Origin: Aureobasidium sp. EXF-3400 | Taxonomy: Eukaryota; Ascomycota; Dothideomycetes; Dothideales; Saccotheciaceae | Reading direction: 5' to 3' | DNA length: 64,000 nt | Assembly: GCA_024195585.1 (NCBI GenBank) | Contig: SWBL01000271.1 | Span: 1 to 64,000, forward strand | Shown: positions 22,548 to 33,541 of the stretch, piece after piece | Layout: the number at the start of each line of letters is the position of its first letter | Numbering within the stretch: position 1 is the first letter of the stretch | Notes under the pieces: generated by a model | What the model saw: only the letters and a program-made list of their open reading frames with translations | Told to the model about the DNA's origin: nothing | Databases searched by the model: none | Translations under genes and position numbers: made by a program

Positions 22548-24914
22548 CTAGTAGGAGAGGACATGCTGTTTCTTGCCTTTGTAAGCAGCCAGCTCAAGTC
22601 CAACTTCTCTCATTCTTTCCGCGCCCTTGCCTGGTTTTGGTTTGCGTTCGTGATCTTTTTTGCCTTTCTGGCAGTGCTTTTGGTAAAGTTTCTCCTTGCG
22701 TCGCTGGCGTTTCTTCTCTAGACCCTTGACAATGTCAATGGCGCCACGAGCCGTACGCATACCAGATAGAGGATCGTCATATTCGTCGGGAGAAGCAGTC
22801 AAAGCGTTTTTGCCAATCTTGACCTGACTCTCGACTCGAGGTAATGAGGCCGTGTGAGTAGGTTGAGGACGACGGGCAAGGGTTGCTCTTGGTGTGAAGC
22901 TGATGGCAGATATGCCTTCGACTGAACTGCGCAGGGATGGTGGAGGAGATGTGGGACGGCGAGGTGGAGGTGGGGGTGACCTTAAGCGCCTAGGTGACTG
23001 GCCAAAGAGCTTGCGAGGTGGTGGTGATTTATTATTGGTGCGCTTGACCGGAGCAGGCGATCGCAGACGCTTAGCTGACGGTGGAGGAGAGCGGTGGGGG
23101 CGATGCTTAGGAGGGGGAGGAGGCGAGCGAAGTCGTTGATGAGGGGGCGAGATGGACTTCTTCTTGGAGGCAGTCTTAGACTTACGGCGACCACGGTGGG
23201 CCATGTCTTCGTTAATCTCGATCTTGCCGTGCATGAAAAGGGGTTGATCGCTCTCCTCAACGTCTTCGTCATCTTCATCGTCGTCTTCCTCGTCCATATC
23301 CGGATCGGAGGTGGGGAAGGTAGGGTCAATGTCTTGAGGCTTAGCCTTGTGCTTAGCAGCCTTTCTTCTCTCGAGACTCAGGATGTATGCTTGCTCGAGC
23401 GGGCGGTCCTCGTCGAGGGTGCCGCAGACGAAGTCAGTGCTGTCAGGAAGATCGGGAGTCTGAGGACGGTTGATCTTGAGCGCACGACTTTTGCGCTTGA
23501 CCATGCCGTAAGGTGCTGATGCAGTTCTGTTTTCACCATGTGCTGATCCCAAAGATGAATCCGAGTTAGTTCTTCTGCGAGTGGGACGGACAGTCTCCAG
23601 GTGTTCCATGGAAGTGGCAGCGGTTGAGCGGCCTCCAGGGGCCCACCATTCGTTGTCGCTGTCATCACCTTCACTGTCGGATACTGCAAAGCCGTCTTCA
23701 TCGTCTGTTTGGAAACCAGCATCGGAGACTTCATCATCTGAGACGGCTTCCTGAACATCGAGGTCTTCAAGGTCTTCATCATCCTCGTCTTCTTCAAGTT
23801 CTTCGTCTTCATCGTCTTCGTCCTCCTCGATGGCCTCTTCCTCGACTTCCTCACCAATTTGTCTGATGATGTTTTCCTTGTACAAGGTGTCGTTGACAGT
23901 CAGGCGTTGGCGGTAGCATCCAGATTCTTCCAGCCACTGTTCGTTTTCTTCCTCCGAGGGACCAAATTCGTGGAAACGTCTTTCTTCGCCAGGTACATCA
24001 TCATTGTCCATGCTGTATTTGCGTCTTCTGACAGTGGTTGAAGGAGTTTTGCGAAGACTTTTTGGTGAATCATTCTTGACAGTCGAGTCAGATCCACGAT
24101 GGCTCCGGGTGAAATGTTTTGGGGATGCTTGAATTCTTGAGGTCTTGGGTCCAGGGCTGACTATTCTCGGTTTAGGTCCTTGCGTTGGGGCCAGAGTGAT
24201 TGCCTTGGTCTTTTCCTTAACGGGGGACGTCTCAACGGCAGGCTTGGAAGGACAAGCAAAGGTGATGCAAGTTTTGCGCTTTGGGGGCTCTGCAGGAGCA
24301 GGAGTTGGAGCCTGTTTCTTTTCTTGCTCACTTTCAGAGGGAACATGATTCGAAGCAGGCTTCTTGCCTCCACAAGCAAAAGTGATACATCTGGGACGAC
24401 CGAGTTCGGCTTCGACGGACTTCTCAGGCTGAGGTTTGGTGTCCTCAAGTATGACCGGCTCCTTGTAGGGTGGCTTCTCCAGTGCTGGAATAGACTCTCT
24501 AATCAAGGTAGGAGGCAACGGAGGACTTGGGGTGCTTTCACGAGTTCCTGGGCTGGTCAAATCATTGTCGCTGGTAAGCTCAGCCGTAGAGGCGATGCTA
24601 TGGTTACTCCATGCCGACATGCCACGCACGATAGCCCTGGCACGTTGGTGTTCATCCTCGTTGGGATGTTCTGGCTCCGGTGAATGTAGTTGGCGGGTAA
24701 GAAGAGATTCTCTGCGGGTAAAGGCCGGGGGAAGTGATTTCATAAAGGCAGCGTCAAGGTGGGGGGAATCGACAAGTGATTGGTCCTTTCTTTCCAGTGG
24801 TTCGTCTCCTTCAGCGAGGAGTTCTTCATCTATGTGTCCCATGGCTGACTTGCTTCTTTGCAAGGTAGCCATGTGTGCCATATCCAGGGTAAGTGGCCTA
24901 TTTGAGGTAGGCAT
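22548..24914 (-). CDS. Acidic fungal protein of the DUF2457 type
   Basis: An uninterrupted frame of 788 residues. I recognise the layout of the fungal DUF2457 family: a Ser/Pro/Lys-rich N-terminal half, a dense Glu/Asp block at about residues 360-420, and a basic, Pro/Arg-rich C-terminal region with runs such as RLRSPPPPP, ending in Lys/Arg-rich coiled sequence. Two copies of the motif CITFAC occur (Cys176-Cys181 and Cys216-Cys221), each embedded in Lys/Arg/Pro sequence, and a third degenerate copy (KAITLAP) near 237. The charged ends and Arg-Ser-Pro stretches suggest a nuclear or RNA-associated protein, but no function is established that I know of. No membrane or signal segment. Confidence 0.82.
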   Translation of the reverse strand: MPTSNRPLTLDMAHMATLQRSKSAMGHIDEELLAEGDEPLERKDQSLVDSPHLDAAFMKSLPPAFTRRESLLTRQLHSPEPEHPNEDEHQRARAIVRGMSAWSNHSIASTAELTSDNDLTSPGTRESTPSPPLPPTLIRESIPALEKPPYKEPVILEDTKPQPEKSVEAELGRPRCITFACGGKKPASNHVPSESEQEKKQAPTPAPAEPPKRKTCITFACPSKPAVETSPVKEKTKAITLAPTQGPKPRIVSPGPKTSRIQASPKHFTRSHRGSDSTVKNDSPKSLRKTPSTTVRRRKYSMDNDDVPGEERRFHEFGPSEEENEQWLEESGCYRQRLTVNDTLYKENIIRQIGEEVEEEAIEEDEDDEDEELEEDEDDEDLEDLDVQEAVSDDEVSDAGFQTDDEDGFAVSDSEGDDSDNEWWAPGGRSTAATSMEHLETVRPTRRRTNSDSSLGSAHGENRTASAPYGMVKRKSRALKINRPQTPDLPDSTDFVCGTLDEDRPLEQAYILSLERRKAAKHKAKPQDIDPTFPTSDPDMDEEDDDEDDEDVEESDQPLFMHGKIEINEDMAHRGRRKSKTASKKKSISPPHQRLRSPPPPPKHRPHRSPPPSAKRLRSPAPVKRTNNKSPPPRKLFGQSPRRLRSPPPPPRRPTSPPPSLRSSVEGISAISFTPRATLARRPQPTHTASLPRVESQVKIGKNALTASPDEYDDPLSGMRTARGAIDIVKGLEKKRQRRKEKLYQKHCQKGKKDHERKPKPGKGAERMREVGLELAAYKGKKQHVLSY

Positions 24915-27089
24915 GATTGATGTAAGTGGTTGTAGTCGTATGGTGGCTCAGTCGACAGCGTATGGGCTGTGTGAGTGTGGACTCGAGTTATGTATAGAGT
25001 GTGGCGCAAACCGCAGGACAGAGGCTCCTTGGTAGGACGACGCGCTGAAGTACCCGAAGGCTGTTGTTATAATTCCAGAACGAACATGATATCTGGATAC
25101 AAGAATACAACGACGAGGCCGATGCGATGATAAGACAAGCGCCTGACAAAGTGTTAGCCTCGACAGCATCAGCAATGCGCAGGCATAGCATAGCCCATAC
25201 TGCTTGCTTGGGTAGTGGCCAAGGATCCAAGGATGACGCTCACTTGCAGATCGCTCGGATTGTCGGGAATACGAGTAGGAGACAACAGGAAGGAGCAGAA
25301 GAGAGTCTTTAGGTCAGCTGCGACTCGCAAACGCACCACACGCGACCCAGAGAGGGGCGAGAGGACGAGAGGGCGAGTTGATGAAGTGCAGGATGAGGGC
25401 AGGCGCAAATTGCTGCTTGCACTTAGAAACTAGAAGGCCCCCAGGTTACTTTGTGTGGGCTCCGAGGCCCACCCACAGTCCGTCCGCGATGCGCCCAACC
25501 AACAACAATCGAGCGGCCGAGCCAAACCCGCTCGTGCTCCTTCCACCCCCTCTTCCATTTTAGACACGCTCTACGCACTGCTGCACACCGCTTTACAATG
25601 GTCCTTACAGCCGCCGTTTTGTTGCTCGCTCATTTGCAAGCTGCACATCCTGCACGTGGTTGGTGCTCTCCCAAGAATGCAGCCGCCTTCTGCGACCGCG
25701 CCGGTTGTCATGCTGATGCGAAATTATTATTGTCGTCGTTGTGGGAGACCACAAATGCCTCACATTGACGTAGTGAATTGAATGCCTTTTCGTTCCCGCC
25801 GCTACAGGAAAAGCGGGCTGAATTTTCCTCAACTCCCGGCTGTTCGCGACTTTTGACAGCATTTTTTGTCAAACTCAAAGCTCGTGACAATATTCCGTCT
25901 CGATTCTGGTGGCCTGTCACCGCGTTTCTGATGTGTTCTCTCGCTTAACGTCTTGCTTGCTCGCTGCCGATCTCGAAACATGTACATACTCGAATGGACG
26001 TGATGATGCCGGCAGTGGCCTTGCAGGATGTAACGAGTATCGAGGAGAAGTCGCGGGCATGAGCTCTGCGGCATTTTTGCTCTGCACGAGGCGTCTCTTG
26101 CTGCAGGTGCATCAACGCCATGCATCCCTGTGAACGTCGCCTTGAAGACCCCTTGTACAGTTCGTTGCGACGAGACTCTTCACCGCTACATAGACCTCCA
26201 TTTGTGCGTGTTATAGCAGACCGTCACGGTGAATGCTCAGTAGAGGGCGACACACAATGTCAGCCAGTACGCGTGTGAATTAGCTTGTAGGCAATCCTCC
26301 TGGTTCTTTACGCAATCCCGATGTTGGCGGCTCTCCAGCAAAATGCCGCTTTCATGCACAGTACCTCGGACGCAAGCTTGGATGCTGTTACTTGCAGCAT
26401 GCAGATGCACACGCGTGGGGGTTGTTGTATATCTTCGATTCTTCACGGATCAAGGGTTTCGATATCCAATCGCTAGATGCGTCCAACACGCCAACCCCGC
26501 TCTCTTCTGTCTCCTGTTTCGAGTCTGCGCCTTCCTTCTTCATCTATCTAGCCGCGACCATATTCGGAGCTCGATCAAGCGTGATACCGCCACAAAGCAT
26601 CTGACACGACCTAGCCGTTCAGCTCACGAATCACCTGCTTTCTACTGATACCGAACCTGTTTCAATCACAAATCTGGATTCTATCCAGTCGACATCATTG
26701 CTGGCATGAAAACATCCGACGTGATCCGCAACGCCAACTTCCCCTCATTTGGCTGAGAACCAACGCGGATATTTTGCGCCCGCATCGTCGTAGATGCTTT
26801 CTCACCGAGGCCGCAATAGCTCATGAGCAATTGTCGGTATCGGCAGGAACATCCTCATTTTCGCTGCCTTTCCGAATCGCCATGAGTACGTACCACAGAG
26901 CTACCATCATCAGATTTTCTGATCTTTATGCTTGACGTCATCCATTATCGACAGCCATCGTAATGCACATGGACAAGTCTGCACTAGCACATGACCCAGT
27001 GTGGTATACCAGTTGCATTTGGATGAGTAGGATAATCCGTGTAAACACAGTCTTGATTGCATCTATGCCACCACTGCCCATGCAGCATC
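24915..27089. other. Long intergenic region, DUF2457 promoter side
   Basis: About 2.2 kb without a defensible gene. The DUF2457 gene starts at the left end and the SET gene ends at the right. The longest frames (about 100 codons, several without ATG) overlap each other on both strands and have no family features. A purine-rich GAGAGG/GAGG tract lies near 25350-25380. It could be a long 5' leader or contain a non-coding RNA. Confidence 0.35.
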
Positions 27090-29527
27090 TCAGTATTTCA
27101 ACTCAAAACCCATCATGCTACCGTTCACGATCTCGTAAATCCTTCTGGCCCAAGTCTTGAACTCCTGACTGAGCTCAATCTGCTGCTCTCCTTCGGCCAC
27201 ATAAGACAGATACATCAAAGCGTCCACGACCCCAATGGCTGGAATCCCATGGGTGCAATCTATGCTTATGTTGGAGTTTTGCACAGTAATCCAATAGCCG
27301 TAGCTCTCAAGAATCTTGGTAGCACAGCGCTTGAGCTGGGTTCTGTTGCGACCCTGGCAGTAAGTCTGACTGAGCCATTGCCAGACATCAGCCATGCCCA
27401 AGCACGGCAGACGATGCATCAAGTTGTCAGCATAGACTTCCTCGAGGTCTTCTGCCACAATCTCAGCCATCGCGACCAATTCTGAATCGGTGGCAAGGAC
27501 ATCGTTCAGGTTTCTGTCTCCCATGAATACCAAAGAAGTCTCGACATGGTCAGCGAGAGTTTGCATCTTGACTCCAAGGCTCGCTTCTGATGTGCAGAGG
27601 AGACAGTTGCAACGGAAGCCCCAAGAGCTGAAAAGAACTTTCTGACGGTCTTCCAGGAGGGTTGCAGGGTTCTGATAGGAAATGGTGATCTCTTCGCCGT
27701 TCTTGATGTCTTTGGCGGCTCTGAGAATGATCAGGTCACCGATGAAACTTCTCACGGCATTCGATAAGCAAGCGTGATTGGCGTTTGCAATGCGGATCCA
27801 CAGACCAGTCGATTTAGGGGTCGTCACGGTCATCCTCGCTGAGGTACCGTATGCTTGTGACTCACGACCTACGGCGAAGCTGAAGCCGTTCAAATCGAGC
27901 AATTTTGAGACCTTGAAAGTGTCGACCACTGGAGTGCCATCGATCATTGGAGCAGATGTGGGTGAGGTATTTGGCTGTCCGGCATACAGACCAAGTAGGT
28001 CTTTGCTCTGAGATGGGTTGTCGATCACTTTCTGGACGCTGTCAAGCCATACTTGTGACCTCGAGTTTGGGGTGCGATCATCAGGGTGTGCAGCCATGAA
28101 AGCCTTCTCGCAAAGGATCAGATCGCCCATGCGGATGTCCTGGCTAGCAAACAGTCCTCGACCACGATCTTGCGTCTGACGCACTTCCGTCTTGGATACG
28201 AAGCTGGCGCGATCGGCAAAGAAGCCATTCTTTGTGACTTCGTCAATGATCTCTGCGAAGTTGTATGCTCCTTGCTGTTGCTCCAGGAGACGCGTCTTTG
28301 TCTTCTTGAGTTCTTCATGGCCTTTCGAATCTGATAGAGCAAGCATGAGCATGCGCGCAAAAGCCTTGAGAGCATCTGCGTAGTGACCAAGTTGATAATT
28401 AGCACGGCCACGACGAAACCAGGCTTCAGAGTCCTTGGCTTTAGATGTGTCATCCCGGCCGTTCGAAGTCGACAAGAAAGCATCCAGAATTGTAGCATCA
28501 TAACGGCGCAGTTGGAGATTGGTCGATGAGCGGTGGTGATGGAGGTCGCGCATCAGGTCACGCATACCCTCGCCTGCGTCCGGGTCCAGATGAGCGAGGC
28601 CGCTAGTATAGCTGGAAACTCATGTCAGCCATCTCTCCTCGGACATGGATGTATAAAAAGCAGCCATAAAAAGGCACGATGTGGTTGAGATCAATGGAGT
28701 TGTCCAGAGAGAGTGCATAAATGAGTCGCTCTCTCTGGACTCAACTCTGTTTCTCAAAACGATCGTGCCTTTTTGTAGGTATGCAAAAGTGCATTGCGAA
28801 GTTTGGAGTGAATTTTCGGTACTTACCACCGGTGTGCTTCAGGGTACTCCTCCCTCACAAAGGTCTTGTTGCCTTCGCGCTTCCACTCCAGAGCCGTCAG
28901 CTGAATCTCTCCACAATCCTGCCACTGCTCGGGACACAGCTTGTGGTGCTGGTCCAGGACCACCATGTCGGACGGGTGGTCGACCCGAAGAACGTAGCGG
29001 CCGTCCTCCTCCAGGTGGTAGAATGGCTCCTTGACGGTAACCACAGTACCCTCTGGAACCACCTCGAAGGCGCGAAGGGCCTCCTTGGTGTGATAGAGGG
29101 CCACTCTATCAACGTCGCCAGTCTCGTCTTCTACTGCAGCCATGACTGCCGCCTTGCGAAACGGCTGGCAGAACACACGCAGCAGCAGAAAACTGCCGCG
29201 ATGGTGAGTCTCAAATTTGAGATCTTTCAAAAAGATCTTCTTGAGCTGGGCCAGGGGAAGGTAACAAGGCCTGTAAAAGTCCTCGGGTCCAGGACGAGGA
29301 ACCTGTCTAGCGACAGGAGGAAAGGGCGAAGGTCGCTACGAAACACCGGTCAGTATCGCACTGGATGTAGACTGGTATCCCCGTCTTTCGCTTACGTTGG
29401 CAAACTCATTGATGAGTTGCTCGCGGGTCTGGGAGACTCTACGGAGATCTCCTGCTTGTCTGAGTCTCCGGGCTAACATCTCTTCCTTCAGGACAGAGTT
29501 GTGATAGGCGAGGGGGTCTTCTTCCAT
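27090..29527 (-). CDS. TPR-SET domain protein (SMYD-like)
   Basis: Three exons (29396-29527, 28827-29335, 27090-28611) give about 720 residues; an in-frame Met at 29554 would add nine. The N-terminal part has a small beta-rich region (VAAVEDETGDV..RVDHPSDMVVLD) typical of fungal TPR-SET proteins. TPR-like helices follow (EGNKTFVREEYPEA, YTSGLAHLD, WFRRGRANYQLGHYADALKAF). The SET domain begins at QDRGRGLFASQDI, with NANHACLSNA and EEITISYQNP as the AdoMet and substrate segments, and then Cys-x-Cys-x2-Cys (CNCLLC) of the post-SET zinc site. This predicts a lysine methyltransferase related to the SMYD group, minus MYND. Histone or non-histone target unknown. The 215-nt intron between exons 2 and 3 is unusually long and carries a foldback element. 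Confidence 0.85.
28668..28774. repeat. Foldback (hairpin) element inside intron of SET gene
   Basis: A 107-bp near-palindrome. The arms begin AAAAAGGCACGAT and end in its reverse complement, and the inner parts are GTCCAGAGAGAG and CTCTCTCTGGAC around a loop of about 13 nt. The arms match over some 48 nt with a few differences. It sits wholly in the 215-nt intron of the SET gene (minus strand). The inner stem and the flank after it resemble the three hairpins at 30.0-30.5 kb. It could be a small MITE-like element or a structured RNA. Confidence 0.75.
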
Positions 29528-29554
29528 GGTAGGTCGTCGCGTCGGGATGGACAA

Positions 29555-30872
29555 AGGTTGGTTGGTTGTTATGGAACCCGGGTTCTACAATGAAGGGCGT
29601 TTGCCTGTGAGACAAACAGGGAGTGAATAAAAGGCAAGACACGTTCACTACGATACGGACCCGCTCAATGATGTCGTCGTTGCCTTGGTCGTCAGGGTGA
29701 ATGCCATTCACGATGATTCAAATGCAGATTCACGGAGTAATTCCATGTGGACGAGCTGGCACGGGTAGTATCGTCGACCCGGTACAGGCGTCGTCGTCAA
29801 CTGGGCTATTCTTCATCCCTGTGTCCAGAGCAGTGACATCTGTAGTCTCATACCTATACTGACCGCACAGCATCACGAATCACATCTACATCTAGACAAG
29901 ACCACGGAGATGCCGTTCAGGAGAAGCAGTGAGTAGGATATCCCAGAAGGAATGACTGCTACGAAAAGATACTACAAAATTGCACAATGTGATACAGAAA
30001 AAGATATATGTCCAGAGAAAACACCAGTTACAATGTGCTCTCTCTGGAAAAACCTGCATTTCCTGATAGTACCCTGACTTTTGATAGATACCTATACATC
30101 GAGCTGCTTTTGTGAGAGCCTTGATATTGAACCATTGGGCTTTCATGGTATAGTATCTCTCCAAAAGACCACTCTGACGAAAAGTTTCTATAGAGATGCA
30201 GAAAGCAATTCAGAAACAAAGACATATGCAGAGAAAGCCTGTTTAGAACTCTGCTTTCTCTGGACGTAATATCGTTTCTGAAAAACATCATGCACTTTGA
30301 TAGGTGCATATGGACAGGTGGTGCTTTGTGGGAGAAGCTGGAATTGCGTAAATATTGGTTGTATGTGATCTCGATCTCACGGAAGGTAACTGCTACAAGG
30401 AGGTGCTATCTCAACGCAGAAAGCAATTCAGCAACGGTATTGGGTCCAGAGAGAGCATGCTTGAATCAAACTCTCTCTGCACACGGCTTTGTTTCTATAT
30501 TGTATTGTGTATTCTTACAGTGATGTTTACTCAAACAGTGCTTTTGGGATGCAAGTCCCAAAGTTTGTGTGTTTGAAAATCATTGTCATTGTTCTCTCCA
30601 ATTCTACTTTCTGCTATTGTGCTTCAAAATCCTTTCTTTCGGATGCCTCAAACTTTGTTTCTTGCTCTGAGATCTGGCTCGCCTTGTTCGCAAATCAATC
30701 CTGCAGAAGCAGGATTTGGTTGTGTAAATTCATGGATCATTATGACTTTTTCAAGAAAGTCGCATGCCAACCGCATCACGAGTGGGGTGGTTTGACAGCA
30801 GAAGCGGTCCACAAGAAAGCGCTGCAGCCAAGTCAGCGATACATGTTTGTAGGTAAGAGTGAAACAGAAAGC
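29555..30872. other. Intergenic with hairpin repeat array
   Basis: Holds the SET gene promoter, then the array of hairpin units described separately, then AT-rich sequence up to the 3' end of the next gene. Frames here are short and have no family features. Confidence 0.4.
29945..30525. repeat. Three tandem degenerate ~215-bp units with a conserved hairpin
   Basis: Three hairpins centred near 30031, 30245 and 30460 recur at a spacing of about 215 bp. Each stem is built from CCAGAGAAA/GAGAGAG-type sequence against TCTCTCTGG-type sequence. Flanks also repeat: CTGCTACGAAAAG-like sequence and CAGAAAGCAATTCAG before the stem (the last shared by units two and three), and ACTTTTGATAG/CACTTTGATAG after it in units one and two. 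The repeat is old and diverged, not a recent duplication. Confidence 0.6.
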
Positions 30873-31568
30873 CTACGTCTCTTTGTCAGAGTCATCATCC
30901 TTGTCGCTTGTGTGTTCAGCTGCATCTGAAGACCAGACGCCAGAATCATGTTCATCTTCGGCATGAGCACCTTCTTGAGTCTGCTCCTCATCGCCCAAGC
31001 AATCCTTGCCGTTGCTTTGATCTTCCTTGAATTTCTGGATGGCACGTTTGAGATACAACTCAAACTCTTTGTGGTGGTATTCTGGGTCTTCTTGGTTCAG
31101 TGGCTTAAGTACAGCTTTGCGAGATGCAATCAGCAGGATCTCCAGGAGCTGGAGAGGAAATTGGCCAGAGTTGATGCCATAGCAGATCTCACGGTGCAGG
31201 GACAGAGCATATTCTCTGTCCTCGGCAGTAAACACATTTGCGTGTTCGGGATGGCGGAAGTTGAGTCTGATCAAGCCCACATTGATGAGTTGGGCAAGGG
31301 GAACGGCAACGGCAAAGGGCAAGACGCCACTGTTGATTTGATCAGTCAAGGTGTAGAAGTAGCAGGGTGGGCATTGGCAGGATTGTCTGTCTGCCCACCA
31401 GCCGTTCTGAGGTGGCTTTGGGAGGTTCATCCAGCCGGTGCATGGCTTGACTTGAGCGCCTTCGATGAGCTCGGGAACAAAGGTTCGTGGTGGGTGTGGT
31501 CTTTGATCGTTGAGGTAATGGGCCAGTTCGGCAGTGTCTCTGTGTGCAATAGCCTTAATGACGACCAT
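30873..31568 (-). CDS. Hypothetical protein, 231 residues
   Basis: A single-exon frame that I do not recognise. The N-terminal third contains a clustered Cys/Trp/Pro stretch (GWWADRQSCQCPPCYFY) that might bind a metal. The centre (about residues 80-180) looks like a compact helical domain with FAVAVPLAQLINVGLIRLNF and LQLLEILLIASRKAVL. The last 50 residues are acidic and Ser-rich and probably disordered. No signal peptide is evident, since the hydrophobic parts are internal. The clean ATG, length and codon pattern support a real gene. It is transcribed away from the PHO13-like gene, with which it shares a divergent promoter region. Confidence 0.6.
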   Translation of the reverse strand: MVVIKAIAHRDTAELAHYLNDQRPHPPRTFVPELIEGAQVKPCTGWMNLPKPPQNGWWADRQSCQCPPCYFYTLTDQINSGVLPFAVAVPLAQLINVGLIRLNFRHPEHANVFTAEDREYALSLHREICYGINSGQFPLQLLEILLIASRKAVLKPLNQEDPEYHHKEFELYLKRAIQKFKEDQSNGKDCLGDEEQTQEGAHAEDEHDSGVWSSDAAEHTSDKDDDSDKET

Positions 31569-32230
31569 CCTGGACTTTTGTGTGGTAGAGATGGTGGCTG
31601 GTGAACAAGGAATGGTGGTAGCGGAGGTAGGTAGGAGAGATGACAGATCTGTAGCAGTAATTCAAGTGACGAGCGATTGAAGCCTCTGTTCCAAGTGACG
31701 GTTCCGAGTATTTTATAACAAGCTGGGGTGCTAAGGCAGTGACGGCAGAGGCTGTTGGCCCAGTTCTTGGAGGCATTCAGTAGTACCAATGGTTAGATCA
31801 GAGTGAGGAGAAGACAGAAAATACTTGGTCTTGGGTGACTTGTTGGAACAAGCTGGAGACTTTGGGCCTAGCATCTGATTGGGGGACATAATTACACCTA
31901 CGCTTGTGACAATGGCAGGATGGAATTTTTGTTTACTGAGATTAAGCATGCCATGAAACTTGATTCAGAGAATGGAAGACAATCAAGCACATTCCCTTGA
32001 CAGAGACTGAAAGCTGTTCAGGCACATTGTCAAGACAAAAAAGCATTGTTTGAAGAGCCAATTACTTTGTGTATCCCCGAAAAAGGTGAGAACATGACTT
32101 GAGATGAAGGCACAAGTTGGAGGTGAGTCGAAAGGCGGGCCGTGTTCGGAGAGCGGAGTTGTTTGCCGGCCATGACGGTGTTGGAGGGGCATGCGCTTTC
32201 AACAATTCTATCTTCCTACACACAACTACC
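31569..32230. other. Divergent promoter region
   Basis: Lies between the hypothetical gene and the PHO13-like phosphatase, which diverge. No other gene or repeat is supported. Confidence 0.35.
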
Positions 32231-33335
32231 ATGGCTCCCAAATTCTTGACTGGCGACAAGGCCGGCATTGACGAATTCCTCAACAAGTTCGATGTACGTT
32301 TGGATGCTCGCCTACGAAGGAACAACACACTGACTAATTGCAGGTCTTCCTCTTCGACTGTGATGGTACGCAATCATCCCACACTCCAACCACCTGAATA
32401 TCCAACGTGAACGCATACGATTATATGGACTACCGAGACTGATGATACGAGAAGGATAGGCGTCCTGTGGTCGGGCGATCATCTCTTCGAAGGCACCAAG
32501 GAGACTATCGAGATGCTCCGAAGCAAAGGAAAGCAACTGGTCTTCGTGACCAACAACAGCACAAAGTCGCGCGCAGACTACAAGAAGAAGTTTGATAGCA
32601 TGGGCATCCCCTGCAAAGTGGTACGTCGATATGCCACATTAGCAGCCGAGCAGGGTTGACGATATGGAACAGGAGGAGGTCTTTGGCTCTGCCTACAGCG
32701 CAGCCATCTACATTGCTCGCATTCTCAAGCTCGAGGCACCCAAGAACAAGGTCTTTGTGCTTGGAGAGTCGGGCATCGAAGCCGAGTTGGCATCTGAGAA
32801 TGTGCCTTACTGCGGAGGTACCGATCCCAACCTTCGTCGCGAGATGAAGCCCGAGGACTTCACCAACATTGCCAACGGTAGTGCTCTCGACCCTGATGTC
32901 GGCGTTGTGCTGGCTGGTCTTGACTTCAACGTCAACTACCTGAAGTTGAGCATGGCATACCACTACCTGCGCAAAGGCGCTGTCTTCCTGGCAACCAACA
33001 CCGACTCGACTCTGCCCAACTCACACACTCTTTTCCCTGGTGCCGGCTCGGTAGGTGCTCCTCTCGTCAAGGCGTGGGGCAAGGAGCCTTTGGCTTTGGG
33101 CAAGCCTAGTCAGGCCATGATGGACGCAGTAGAGGGCAAGTTCAAATTCGACCGCAGTCGTGTCTGTATGATTGGAGATCGCCTCAACACCGACATCCAA
33201 TTCGGCATCGAGGGCAAGCTCGGAGGCACACTGGCTGTCCTGACCGGTGTCAGCAAGAAGGAAGAATTCTTGGCTGAAGACGCTCCTGTAGTCCCTTCGG
33301 CATATGTCAACAAGCTTGGTGATTTGCTGGGTTAG
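32231..33335 (+). CDS. PHO13: PHO13-type phosphatase (4-nitrophenyl/phosphoglycolate)
   Basis: Four exons (32231-32293, 32344-32365, 32460-32620, 32673-33335) encode 302 residues; the second exon is only 22 nt and carries the active site. The HAD nucleophile motif D26-C-D28-G is followed by VTNNST (motif II), the cap domain, and the C-terminal Lys/Asp motifs (LGKPS, MIGDRLNTDI). The order and spacing match the HAD-IIA group, whose yeast member Pho13 is a repair phosphatase that clears 2-phosphoglycolate and other side products of glycolysis. Expected to be cytosolic and Mg-dependent. All three introns are phase-consistent, and the last one runs up to GAACAG before EEVFGSAYSAA. Confidence 0.93.
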
Positions 33336-33541
33336 AAGAATGATAGAGGATAGAAAGTATAGAGGCCGAGCATTAAAATTATGCAAGTTAATGCAAGCAA
33401 GGCATGACGCGCCTTCCCAAACTTGACTGAATGATTGACTTCTTGGCACAACGCGTCGCGGTTCCCCGAAGCAGTCGCGTCCCATGGTGGCAGACCATCT
33501 TGTTGGTAACCACAACTATACCCACACTATACACATTCAAG

